Positions 53,498-62,659 of a stretch of 64,000 nt of DNA are shown here, piece by piece. Numbering within the stretch: position 1 is the stretch's first letter; every line of letters starts with the position of its first letter. A program made the position numbers and the translations under genes. The stretch comes from Pelagadaptatus sp034112445. Lineage in GTDB: Bacteria; Pseudomonadota; Gammaproteobacteria; Pseudomonadales; Cellvibrionaceae. The stretch spans positions 59,800 through 123,799 of the forward strand of contig JAWUVI010000001.1 in the NCBI GenBank assembly GCA_034112445.1, written 5' to 3'. Under the pieces are notes generated by a model. That model was given only the letters and a program-made list of their open reading frames with translations, was not told the origin of the DNA and ran no database searches.

Positions 53498-55912
53498 ATG
53501 ACAGAAGAAAACTCATACGATTCGTCCAGTATTAAGGTTCTAAAAGGCCTAGATGCAGTTCGTAAGAGGCCAGGTATGTATATCGGTGATACTGATGATG
53601 GAACCGGTCTTCATCATATGGTATTTGAGATAGTCGACAACTCGATAGATGAGGCGTTAGCAGGGCATTGTTCTGAAATTAAAGTTGTTATCCATCCAGA
53701 TGAATCCATATCGGTCAGCGATAATGGGCGGGGTATTCCAACAGAGATACACGAAGAGGGTGTTTCTGCAGCTGAAGTTATCATGACGGTTCTTCATGCT
53801 GGAGGAAAATTCGACGACAATACTTATAAGGTTTCAGGCGGCTTGCATGGTGTAGGTGTGTCAGTTGTAAATGCATTGTCATCAAAGCTGACATTAACTA
53901 TTCGTCGTGGAGGAAAAGTACATGAGCAGGTCTATGTTCATGGCGTACCGCAAGAGCCATTAGCTGTAACAGGCGACACTGAAAGGTCAGGAACTGAGGT
54001 CCACTTTATTCCATCGACAGATACATTTACAAATATTAAATTTCACTTCGAGCAATTAGCTAAGCGCCTACGAGAGTTGTCTTTCTTAAACTCAGGTGTT
54101 CGCATTGTGCTTAAGGATGAGCGCTCAGGCAAAGAAGAGATCTATGAATACCAAGGAGGCTTGAGTGCATTTGTTGACTATTTGAACGTTAATAAAACCA
54201 CGATTAACAAGGTTATGCATTTCTCTAATCAGCGCGCAGACGGTGTTGGTGTAGAGGTGGCCCTGCAATGGAATGATACCTTCCAAGAAAACATCTTTTG
54301 TTATACAAATAACATTCCTCAGAGGGATGGTGGTACTCACTTGGCCGGGTTTCGTGCTGCACTAACTCGTGGTTTGAATAGTTATATTGAACGTGAAGGG
54401 TTCGGTAAAACCAGTAAAGTCAGTACTACCGGAGATGATGCTCGTGAAGGTTTGACGGCTATTGTATCGGTTAAAGTTCCTGATCCTAAGTTCTCATCAC
54501 AAACCAAAGATAAACTGGTTTCATCAGAAGTTAAGACAGCAGTTGAGCAGGAGATGGGGCTTTCATTTAATGACTATTTACTTGAGAGTCCTGCCGAAGC
54601 TAAAGCTATTGTTGGTAAAATGATTGATGCAGCAAGGGCAAGAGAGGCGGCACGTAAGGCCCGTGAAATGACTCGGCGTAAAGGCGCTTTAGATATTGCT
54701 GGCTTACCGGGTAAGTTGGCCGACTGCCAAGAAAAAGACCCTGCACTCTCTGAACTGTATTTAGTGGAAGGGGACTCTGCTGGCGGATCTGCCAAGCAGG
54801 GAAGAGCGAGAAAAACACAGGCGATCTTACCGCTGAAAGGTAAGATCTTAAATGTTGAGAAGGCGCGCTTTGATAAAATGCTTTCAAGTGTTGAAGTTGG
54901 AACCCTTATTACAGCTTTAGGCTGCGGTATTGGTAATCAAGAATTCAACGCCGATAAATTGCGTTACCATCATATTATTATTATGACGGATGCGGATGTT
55001 GATGGTTCACATATCCGGACGCTACTATTGACTTTCTTTTTTCGCCAGATGCGCGAGTTAGTAGAGCGTGGCCATATTTATATTGCTCAGCCACCACTGT
55101 ATAAAATCAGTAAAGGTAAGCAAGAGCAGTACTTAAAAGACGATGAAGCATTGACAGATTTTCTTACCCAGGCTGCACTGAGTGGTTCTGCTTTGCATGT
55201 TAATGAAGATGCCCCAGGTATTACTGGTGAGCATTTAGGGGCAATCGTTAATAATTATCGTACGGTTATGGCAACTATTCAGCGTTTGTCACGCTTGTAT
55301 CCTGACGATGTTTTAGAGGAGATGATCTATCTACCTGAGTTGAGTAAAGGTGACTTAGTAGATGTTGATAAAGTGTCTCAATGGGCCGACCTACTTTTGA
55401 CTCGAATTAGCCTAAATAATGCCGGCAGCCATCGCTACCGTGTTCTGGTTAAAGAAGATACTGAGCGTAAAGTATTTCTGCCTACTGTAGAGATTACCGC
55501 TCACGGTATCCCAACAGAATTTCCATTTTCGGTAGATTTTTTCAGTTCTGGTGAATACGCTTCGATTGTGAAGCTTGGTGCTGAGCTTGAAAGTCTAGTT
55601 GAAGAAGGCGCTTATATGTCACGTGGAGAGCGTAAGTTTGACATGACTTCTTTCAAAGAAGGCTTAGAGTGGTTGATGACTGAGTCCCGTCGAGGTTATG
55701 GGATTCAGCGATATAAAGGTTTGGGTGAAATGAATCCTGAACAGTTATGGGATACCACCATGGATCCAGAAAGTCGTCGTATGTTACAGGTGACGATAGA
55801 GGATGCCATTAGTGCTGACCAAATGTTTACTTGTTTGATGGGGGATAACGTTGAGCCACGTCGTGAGTTTATTGAAACTAATGCGCTTGCGGTTGCTAAC
55901 TTAGACGTATAA
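53498..55912 (+). CDS. gyrB: DNA gyrase subunit B
   Basis: ATPase subunit of gyrase, which introduces negative supercoils. From ATG 53498, with GGAG upstream, the 804 residues begin MTEENSYDSSSIKVLKGLDAV and contain the ATP-binding GMYIGDTDDGTGLHHMVFEIVDNSIDEAL (in pieces), GRGIPTE, the GGLHGVGVSVVNALS loop, the Toprim YLVEGDSAGGSAKQGR and the DADVDGSHI metal site. A GTG three codons earlier is also open but less likely. A terminator follows. Confidence 0.97.
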   Translation: MTEENSYDSSSIKVLKGLDAVRKRPGMYIGDTDDGTGLHHMVFEIVDNSIDEALAGHCSEIKVVIHPDESISVSDNGRGIPTEIHEEGVSAAEVIMTVLHAGGKFDDNTYKVSGGLHGVGVSVVNALSSKLTLTIRRGGKVHEQVYVHGVPQEPLAVTGDTERSGTEVHFIPSTDTFTNIKFHFEQLAKRLRELSFLNSGVRIVLKDERSGKEEIYEYQGGLSAFVDYLNVNKTTINKVMHFSNQRADGVGVEVALQWNDTFQENIFCYTNNIPQRDGGTHLAGFRAALTRGLNSYIEREGFGKTSKVSTTGDDAREGLTAIVSVKVPDPKFSSQTKDKLVSSEVKTAVEQEMGLSFNDYLLESPAEAKAIVGKMIDAARAREAARKAREMTRRKGALDIAGLPGKLADCQEKDPALSELYLVEGDSAGGSAKQGRARKTQAILPLKGKILNVEKARFDKMLSSVEVGTLITALGCGIGNQEFNADKLRYHHIIIMTDADVDGSHIRTLLLTFFFRQMRELVERGHIYIAQPPLYKISKGKQEQYLKDDEALTDFLTQAALSGSALHVNEDAPGITGEHLGAIVNNYRTVMATIQRLSRLYPDDVLEEMIYLPELSKGDLVDVDKVSQWADLLLTRISLNNAGSHRYRVLVKEDTERKVFLPTVEITAHGIPTEFPFSVDFFSSGEYASIVKLGAELESLVEEGAYMSRGERKFDMTSFKEGLEWLMTESRRGYGIQRYKGLGEMNPEQLWDTTMDPESRRMLQVTIEDAISADQMFTCLMGDNVEPRREFIETNALAVANLDV

Positions 55913-55923
55913 AACTAGGGTTT

Positions 55924-55964
55924 AGATCAGACAATAGAAGGTGTTTATTGTCTGATCTTTATTA
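55924..55964 (+). terminator. Intrinsic terminator of gyrB
   Basis: AGATCAGACAATA (55924-55936) pairs perfectly with TATTGTCTGATCT (55946-55958) around a nine-base loop, followed by TT and an AT-rich tail. It lies 12 bases after the gyrB stop and separates it from convergent gmhB. Confidence 0.88.
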
Positions 55965-55995
55965 TGATAAAGATAATAATATTGATGAGTGATGA

Positions 55996-56541
55996 TTAAT
56001 ATTTTTGAGTTATGTAATGCGCCGCTTCCAATAAATCTTGGCATACGTGGGTTTTGAATGGTTGCTGAGCGTTTAATTGCTCTAGTGTTTTGAGCCCTTT
56101 ACCGGTTTTCACTAAAATCGGATCACAACCTTTAGCGGCCCCAGCTTGTAAATCCCTTAAAGAATCACCCACTAATGGAAAACCTTTTAGTGAGGTGGCG
56201 TATTCAGATTCAATAGCGTCGAGTAATCCAGGTAAAGGTTTACGGCATTTACATTGATCTGCAGGTGTGTGCGGGCAATAAAAAATACCCGATACCTCAC
56301 CACCAGCGGCTTCAACGGTGCGTTTTAATTTCTGGTGCATGGCTTCGAGATCATCTAAATCAAATAAGCCGCGACCAAGACCGGACTGGTTTGTTGCTAC
56401 AACAACAGTAAAACCACACTTATGTAAGTGAGTAATCGCTTCTATGCTGCCCGGCAGTATATCAAACTCCGATGCACTTTTTATGTAGTCATCAGAGTCT
56501 CTATTGATGACACCGTCTCGATCTAGAATAACCAGCTTCAT
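55996..56541 (-). CDS. gmhB: D-glycero-beta-D-manno-heptose 1,7-bisphosphate 7-phosphatase
   Basis: HAD-family phosphatase in the ADP-heptose pathway for lipopolysaccharide core. The 181 residues begin MKLVILDRDGVINRDSDDY with the nucleophile DRDGV, contain VVVATNQSGLGRG, the zinc-binding cluster CPHTPADQCKCRKP and the final VGDSLRDLQAG. It lies 21 bases downstream of glyS, an arrangement also seen in pseudomonads. Confidence 0.94.
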   Translation of the reverse strand: MKLVILDRDGVINRDSDDYIKSASEFDILPGSIEAITHLHKCGFTVVVATNQSGLGRGLFDLDDLEAMHQKLKRTVEAAGGEVSGIFYCPHTPADQCKCRKPLPGLLDAIESEYATSLKGFPLVGDSLRDLQAGAAKGCDPILVKTGKGLKTLEQLNAQQPFKTHVCQDLLEAAHYITQKY

Positions 56542-56562
56542 ATATAACCGCTTCCGTTAACG

Positions 56563-58641
56563 TTACTTAATGGGAACAAGAAGTGATATGTCGGCGACTT
56601 GCAAGAATAGGTTGCGTAACAGGTTGAGCAGAGCAATACGATTGTTGCGCAAAGCTAGATCGTCTGTCATTACCATCACATTATCGAAAAAGTTATCGAT
56701 GGAATCTCTAAGGCTCGCTAGTGCAGCTAATGAAGCTGTATAGTCTTTGTTGAGCATAAGTGGCTCAACTTCCTGTGCTTTACGCTTTAAAGCAGCAGCC
56801 AGTTCTTGTTCTGCCGGTTCTTTTAGGAGGGTAGAATCTAGCTGATCAGGAATATCGCCTTCAATTTTAGCCAAAATATTAGAGACACGTTTATTTGCTG
56901 CGGCAAGTGCTTGCGCTTCTGGTAGCAGGCTGAACGCATTAACCGCGTGGACACGTTTGTTAATGTCTAAAGGGTGGCTGAGATTTTTAGCTTGAACAGC
57001 TTGAAAAATTTCTGATGCAATATTTTCTTCTTCGTACCAAGCGCGGAAACGTTCAATCATGTAACTGAAGACAGCATTACGGGTAGATTCTGCATCTTTG
57101 ATATTGTCGCCGTGATTGGTGATGGCGATTTCCAATAAAGCCTGTAAATCGAGCTCTAAATTCTTATCAACCAATAGGCGCAGTGTGCCCAAGCTGGCTC
57201 GGCGTAGAGCGAATGGATCTTTAGAGCCGGTTGGCTTTTGGCCAACCCCAAAAATTCCAGTTAGGGTGTCAATGCGATCTGCAAGAGCAATAATGGTACC
57301 GGTAGTGGTTTCTGGTAGAGCATCGCCTGAAAACTTGGGTTGATAGTGCTCTTTTAATGCTTGCGCAACCTCCGCATCTTCATTGTCGTGAAGTGCGTAA
57401 TAATAGCCAGCTAAACCCTGCATTTTGTCGAATTCACCCACCATGTCCGATACCAAATCAGATTTACACAGCTCTGCGGCGCGTTCCGCTTTAGTCGTAT
57501 CGGCCTTTAGTTGCTCTGCTATTGATATGGCGAGAGATTTGAGCCTCTCGGTTTTATCAAAAATAGAACCGAGTTGTGCTTGAAACACGATGGGCTTAAG
57601 CCTCTGACGAAATACCTCTAAGCCGACTTTTTTATCTGTCTCAAAGAAAAAGGCAGCGTCGGATAAACGCGGGCGAATAACACGCTCATTACCATCAATG
57701 ACCTGAGCCGGATCAGTGCTTTCAATGTTCGCCACCGTGATAAAGTAGGGCATTAAGTTATCGTTGCCATCAACAACATGAAAGTATTTCTGGTGTTCTT
57801 TCATTGATGAAATTAAGGCCTCGGAAGGAACCGTTAAAAAACGTTCTTCAAAACGCCCAGTTAATGCAACTGGCCATTCAACCAACCCGGTTACTTCGTC
57901 GAGCAAGTCAGGATCAATAATAGCGCGCCCACCGATCCTTTCCGCTTCAGCGGTTACCTGTTGCTGAATGATGTCCTGACGTCGCTGGTAATCAATTTCA
58001 ACATAAGCAACATTAGGTAATTTCTGGAGGTAGTCATCGGCATTATCAATCACTAAGGTTTGATTGTAGTGAAAGCGGTGGCCTCGAGTTTCTCTTGAGG
58101 AGGTAAGCCCTAAAATATTTGCGTCCACTATTTCATCGCCGTAGAGCATGATAAGCCAATGTACTGGGCGCACGAACTCCACTCGACTGGATCCCCAGCG
58201 CATACGTTTAGGTATGGGTAAAGCTTTTAACGAGGTGCTAACAATTTCAGGTAGTAGGCTGGTTGTGAATTCTCCACCGGTTTGTACCTGACAAACAAGT
58301 TTATCAATCTTACCGTCGTTGTTGGTTTGAAGCTCTGTAACTGCAATGTTATTTTTCTTGGCGAAGGCGAGCGCCGCTTTACTCGGATTACCGGATTCAT
58401 CAAAAGCTATTTTTGCTGGAGGCCCCCAAACCAACTGGGTTTCTTGAGGGGTTTGTGCGTCTAGCTGCCGAACAATAACGGTCAATCGGCGGGGAGTCGC
58501 AAAAGAGCTGATGGAAACGAACGCCAGCTTTTTTTGTGTAAGTCTGGATTTAATCTCGGCTTCAAAGGCGTTAATAAGGTTTTTAAGTGATTTAGGAGGC
58601 AACTCTTCGGTGCCTAATTCCACAAGAAAATCTGCAGGCAT
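56563..58641 (-). CDS. glyS: Glycyl-tRNA synthetase beta subunit
   Basis: Beta subunit of the tetrameric bacterial glycyl-tRNA synthetase, involved in tRNA recognition. The 692 residues begin MPADFLVELGTEELPPKSL, the diagnostic N-terminus, with TRGHRFHYNQ, VEWPVALTGRFEERFLTVP and the HD-like DPFALRRASLGTLRLL. The C-terminal anticodon-binding region ends in VMVMTDDLALRNNRIALLNLL (in part). It starts two bases after the glyQ stop. Confidence 0.96.
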   Translation of the reverse strand: MPADFLVELGTEELPPKSLKNLINAFEAEIKSRLTQKKLAFVSISSFATPRRLTVIVRQLDAQTPQETQLVWGPPAKIAFDESGNPSKAALAFAKKNNIAVTELQTNNDGKIDKLVCQVQTGGEFTTSLLPEIVSTSLKALPIPKRMRWGSSRVEFVRPVHWLIMLYGDEIVDANILGLTSSRETRGHRFHYNQTLVIDNADDYLQKLPNVAYVEIDYQRRQDIIQQQVTAEAERIGGRAIIDPDLLDEVTGLVEWPVALTGRFEERFLTVPSEALISSMKEHQKYFHVVDGNDNLMPYFITVANIESTDPAQVIDGNERVIRPRLSDAAFFFETDKKVGLEVFRQRLKPIVFQAQLGSIFDKTERLKSLAISIAEQLKADTTKAERAAELCKSDLVSDMVGEFDKMQGLAGYYYALHDNEDAEVAQALKEHYQPKFSGDALPETTTGTIIALADRIDTLTGIFGVGQKPTGSKDPFALRRASLGTLRLLVDKNLELDLQALLEIAITNHGDNIKDAESTRNAVFSYMIERFRAWYEEENIASEIFQAVQAKNLSHPLDINKRVHAVNAFSLLPEAQALAAANKRVSNILAKIEGDIPDQLDSTLLKEPAEQELAAALKRKAQEVEPLMLNKDYTASLAALASLRDSIDNFFDNVMVMTDDLALRNNRIALLNLLRNLFLQVADISLLVPIK

Positions 58642-58643
58642 GA

Positions 58644-59621
58644 CTATTTCTCCGCCTTAAGTTGCTGTGACTCTAATTGTTGCAAGACCTGTTGTCTTAG
58701 ATCATCGTCAGCCAGTGGGAAGTTAAGCTCTTTACGAACATTCAAATAAGCCTTAGCCACTTCACGTGCGAGTGTTCGTACACGCAAAATATAGCGTTGA
58801 CGCTCTGTGACTGAAATAGCATGACGGGCATCGAGTAAATTAAATGCATGGGAAGCCTTCATAACCATTTCGTAAGCAGGCAGTGGTAATCCCTTTTGGA
58901 TTAAACGCTGGCTTTCTTGCTCACAGGTGTCGAAGGTTTGGAACATAAAATCAATATTAGCTTCCTCGAAATTATAATGTGACATTTCAACTTCATTTTG
59001 ATGGAAAACATCGCCATAGGTAACTCTTTTACCGTCGGGCCCAACATTCCACACTAGGTCATAAATGGAGTCGACACCTTGTAAGTACATAGCAATGCGT
59101 TCAAGTCCGTAGGTTATTTCACCTGTGACAGGAAAACACTCTAAGCCGCCAACTTGTTGAAAGTAAGTAAACTGAGTGACTTCCATGCCGTTTAGCCAAA
59201 CCTCCCAACCCAGCCCCCAGGCCCCTAAAGTAGGTGATTCCCAATTGTCTTCAACAAAACGGATGTCGTGAATATTGGTGTCGATACCCAATTCCTTAAG
59301 CGAGCCTAGATACAAATCCTGGATATTGGCAGGCGAAGGCTTGAGCACAACCTGAAATTGGTAATAGTGCTGGAGCCGATTAGGGTTTTCGCCATAACGG
59401 CCATCGGTCGGACGGCGGCAAGGTTGCACGTAAGCACTGTTCCAAGTTTCAGGGCCTATAGCACGCAAGAACGTAGCGGGATGAAAAGTTCCAGCTCCGA
59501 CTTCCATATCGAGAGGCTGCAAAATCACACAACCTTGTTTTGCCCAGTATTGCTGTAACGCAAGAATGAGACCCTGAAAAGTACTGACGTCAATAAGTTC
59601 GGAAGTGTTGGTTGCAGGCAC
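58644..59621 (-). CDS. glyQ: Glycyl-tRNA synthetase alpha subunit
   Basis: Catalytic subunit charging tRNA-Gly. With GTG at 59621, preceded by the strong GAGGGG, the protein has 325 residues; a TTG at 59639 is also open but has no ribosome site. Class II motifs are seen in TFQGLILALQQYWAKQGC, PLDMEVGAGTFHPATFLRAIGPE and YVQPCRRPTDGRYGENPNRLQ, with GLGWEVWLNGMEVTQFTYFQQ. It heads the glyQ-glyS-gmhB operon. Confidence 0.95.
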   Translation of the reverse strand: MPATNTSELIDVSTFQGLILALQQYWAKQGCVILQPLDMEVGAGTFHPATFLRAIGPETWNSAYVQPCRRPTDGRYGENPNRLQHYYQFQVVLKPSPANIQDLYLGSLKELGIDTNIHDIRFVEDNWESPTLGAWGLGWEVWLNGMEVTQFTYFQQVGGLECFPVTGEITYGLERIAMYLQGVDSIYDLVWNVGPDGKRVTYGDVFHQNEVEMSHYNFEEANIDFMFQTFDTCEQESQRLIQKGLPLPAYEMVMKASHAFNLLDARHAISVTERQRYILRVRTLAREVAKAYLNVRKELNFPLADDDLRQQVLQQLESQQLKAEK

Positions 59622-59662
59622 GGCTTGCCCCTCTGGCAATTTATCAAATAAATAGGAGCAAG

Positions 59663-59691
59663 ATTATAGCCTTAGCGAGGCATGGCACCAA
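59663..59691 (-). promoter_or_regulatory. Sigma-70 promoter of glyQ
   Basis: On the minus strand TTGGTG is followed after 17 bases by the perfect TATAAT, giving a start near 59656 and a leader of about 35 bases before the GTG. Confidence 0.7.
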
Positions 59692-59755
59692 CCCACAAGC
59701 GACTTAATCTGTTGATATTTCAAGACTTTTGCAGGGTTAAGTAGTATTAGCTTAA

Positions 59756-61204
59756 TTAACGTCGCCAGAACATGGGAGAAAGTAGGACTAAAAGGGTAAA
59801 CACTTCGAGACGACCTAATAGCATGGCAAAACATAAAACCCATTTTGACGGGTCATTAATATTGCCATAGTGAGCGGCAACATCACCTAAACCAGGGCCG
59901 AGGTTGTTGATACATGACCCAACCGCGAAGAATGCGGTAATTACATCCATGCCTGTGCCGAGCAAGATTAAAAACATCGCGAGAAAAGCAAAGGCATAAA
60001 CTGAGAAGAACCCCCAAACAGCATCAATGACTCGGTCGGAAACAACCGTATTCCCAACTTTAACTAAAATAACGGCGTTAGGATGAATTAAGCGATGAAT
60101 TTCCCGTAGGCCCTGCTTAATAATCAGCAGTACTCGAATAACTTTGATGCCGCCTGCGGTTGATCCAGCACAGCCGCCCATAAAAGCGAAATACAACAAC
60201 ATAAACGGCAGTAAGTTAGGCCAGCTACTGAAGTCTGTAGTGGTAAACCCTGTCGTCGTTAGCATTGAGACCAACTGGAATATTCCGTGAGTGATACTTT
60301 CTTCAAAACCAAACACACCAAAACCATACAGCATGGCAATAGTTATCAAACAGCCCACACCTATAGCCGTTGCATAGAGTTGAAATTCAGGATCGAGGAA
60401 ATAATGTTTAATGCTACGTGAGCGGAGGCTAAAGAAATGTAGCGCGAAATTAACCCCTGATAAAATCATAAAAAACGTACAGATAGCCATAATAAGCTCG
60501 CTATCGAAATAGCCAATACTGGCGTCATGCGTAGAGAAACCACCAATAGCAACCGTTGCGTAAGAATGGCATAGAGCATCAAAAAAACTCATGCCAGCCC
60601 ACCAATATGCGAGCGTGCAGCTTATGGTTAGTGAAACGTAAATGAAAAATAATGCTTTGGCGGTTTCGGTGATTCTGGGGGTTAGCTTGCTGTCTTTAAC
60701 TGGGCCAGGTGTTTCAGCTCGATAAAGCTGCATACCACCAATGCCCAGCATCGGTAAAATAGCGACAGCAATAACAATAATACCTATACCACCTAGCCAT
60801 TGGAGTTGCTGACGATAGTAGAGAATAGATTCCGGTAAAGCGTCGAGGCCGGTAATAACTGTGGCGCCAGTGGTCGTTAAGCCTGATAGTGATTCAAATA
60901 CAGCATCCGTGAAAGACAATTCCAGCTGATTTGAAAAAATAAAAGGCAGTGAGCCGAATAACCCTAGAACGGTCCAGAATAATGCGGTGACTAAAAAGCC
61001 GTCTCGTGTTCTTAAATCGTGCCTGGTGTTGTGGACGGGAAACCACGCCAGCAAACCAACGGTAAACGTAATAGCAAATGCAATACCAAAAGCTACGTGG
61101 TTTTGATCTTTAAATACAATTGAAACCAATAGCGGTGGGAATAAGGTTAAGCTGAAAAGCATCAACAATAAGCCAAGGATTTTAAAGATAATAGTGAAGT
61201 GCAT
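59756..61204 (-). CDS. trkH: Potassium uptake channel subunit TrkH
   Basis: Membrane subunit of the low-affinity K+ importer. The 482 residues form about ten hydrophobic helices with the four-fold selectivity-filter segments recognisable in LSGLTTTGATVI, TVAIGGFSTHDAS, MLTTTGFTTTDFSSW and VGSCINNLGPGLG. FMGGCAGSTAGGIKVIR is another family block. It starts 12 bases after trkA, with which it forms the transporter. Confidence 0.96.
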   Translation of the reverse strand: MHFTIIFKILGLLLMLFSLTLFPPLLVSIVFKDQNHVAFGIAFAITFTVGLLAWFPVHNTRHDLRTRDGFLVTALFWTVLGLFGSLPFIFSNQLELSFTDAVFESLSGLTTTGATVITGLDALPESILYYRQQLQWLGGIGIIVIAVAILPMLGIGGMQLYRAETPGPVKDSKLTPRITETAKALFFIYVSLTISCTLAYWWAGMSFFDALCHSYATVAIGGFSTHDASIGYFDSELIMAICTFFMILSGVNFALHFFSLRSRSIKHYFLDPEFQLYATAIGVGCLITIAMLYGFGVFGFEESITHGIFQLVSMLTTTGFTTTDFSSWPNLLPFMLLYFAFMGGCAGSTAGGIKVIRVLLIIKQGLREIHRLIHPNAVILVKVGNTVVSDRVIDAVWGFFSVYAFAFLAMFLILLGTGMDVITAFFAVGSCINNLGPGLGDVAAHYGNINDPSKWVLCFAMLLGRLEVFTLLVLLSPMFWRR

Positions 61205-61216
61205 GCTTGGCCTGTA

Positions 61217-62602
61217 TTAGAAGAAAGTAAACCCAACTTGAAATAGCTGCTCAATATCGGTGGTGTGTTTTTTATCGACCAAGAAAACGATGACATGGTC
61301 ACCGGTTTCAACAACCACGTCATCATGAGCAATCAGCACTTCATTACCCTTATCGGTTTCTCTAACAATGGCACCAATGGTTGCGCCATTAGGTAGATCG
61401 ATTTCATCAAGAGCTTTGCCGACCACTTTTGATGTTCGTTTATCCCCGTGCGCAATAACTTCAATGGCCTCCGCTGCACCACGCCTTAAAGAGTGAACTT
61501 GAACAATATCACCTCTTCGAACATGGGTTAGCAAGCTGCCTATTGTGGTTTGTTGCGGTGATATGGCTATGTCTATTTCGCCGCCTTGAACTAAATCCAC
61601 ATAGGCGGGGTTGTTAATAAGGGCCATTACTTTTCTAGCGCCCAAACGCTTAGCTAGCATGGAAGACATGACATTAGCTTCATCGTCGTTGGTTAGAGCT
61701 AAAAATACATCGGTATCTTCAATGTTTTCTTCGAGTAATAATTCTTGATCTGATGAGCTGCCATTTAGAACAATAGTCCGGCGGAGCCTTTCGGAGAGGT
61801 GGCGGCAACGATCTTCATGAAGTTCGATAAGTTTGACGCTGTAACGTGATTCCATGTGTTTGGCTAAGCGGAAACCGATATTACCTCCGCCAGCTATGAT
61901 GATTCTTTTATATTGGGTTTCGAGCCGGCGAAGTTCGCTCATAACCGCTCGAATATCAGTTTTAGCCGCGATGAAGAATACTTCATCTTCTGCTTCAATG
62001 ATGGTTGACCCTTCGGGGGTTATTGCTCTATCGCGCCGATAGATTGCCGCTACTCGAGTGTCTACAGACGGCATGTGTTCTCTTAGATAACGTAACTCTT
62101 GGCCAACCAGCGGGCCACCGTGAACAGCCTTTACTGCGACCAGTTGCACTAGGCCATCAGCGAAATCTAATACCTGTAGAGCCCCAGGGTGCTCAATTAA
62201 CTGAAAGATATAATCAGAAACTAAGCGCTCTGGGCTGATCAGTACATCAATGGGTATGGCTTCTGTTCCGAATAGACGTGGTTGGTTTAAATAGGCGCTG
62301 GAGCGTACGCGAGCAATTTTAGTTGGGGTTCGAAATAAACTGTAGGCAACTTGGCAGGCGATCATGTTCATTTCGTCGTTATTGGTAACGGCGATTAACA
62401 TGTCGGCATCTTCAACGCCGGCCTGAATTAACACATTGGGATGGCAAGCTTCACCCGTAATTACGCCAATATCGAGGCGATCGCGTAGCTCACTTAAGCG
62501 TGCTTCGTCATGATCGACAACAGTAATATCATTAGCTTCGATAGCGAGGTTTTGTGCCAATGTGCCGCCGACTTGGCCTGCACCGAGTATGATTATTTTC
62601 AT
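61217..62602 (-). CDS. trkA: Potassium uptake regulatory subunit TrkA
   Basis: Cytoplasmic NAD(H)-binding regulator of TrkH. The 461 residues contain two RCK units: the first begins MKIIILGAGQVGGTLAQNLA with a Rossmann GxGxxG, the second at about residue 233 (RIIIAGGGNIGFRLAKHME). Each is followed by a TrkA-C type domain. The length matches the usual 458. It is downstream of rsmB, as in other gammaproteobacteria. Confidence 0.96.
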   Translation of the reverse strand: MKIIILGAGQVGGTLAQNLAIEANDITVVDHDEARLSELRDRLDIGVITGEACHPNVLIQAGVEDADMLIAVTNNDEMNMIACQVAYSLFRTPTKIARVRSSAYLNQPRLFGTEAIPIDVLISPERLVSDYIFQLIEHPGALQVLDFADGLVQLVAVKAVHGGPLVGQELRYLREHMPSVDTRVAAIYRRDRAITPEGSTIIEAEDEVFFIAAKTDIRAVMSELRRLETQYKRIIIAGGGNIGFRLAKHMESRYSVKLIELHEDRCRHLSERLRRTIVLNGSSSDQELLLEENIEDTDVFLALTNDDEANVMSSMLAKRLGARKVMALINNPAYVDLVQGGEIDIAISPQQTTIGSLLTHVRRGDIVQVHSLRRGAAEAIEVIAHGDKRTSKVVGKALDEIDLPNGATIGAIVRETDKGNEVLIAHDDVVVETGDHVIVFLVDKKHTTDIEQLFQVGFTFF

Positions 62603-62659
62603 GGTTGTATGATAGTTTGCATAGTAGTTGTTTTGTTATTTCCTTAAAGACCTTATTAG

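Noticed and set aside
58758..58775. CACGTG with partial parS flanks in glyQ
   Set aside because: Flanking arms do not match parS; only the central hexamer and a few bases fit.
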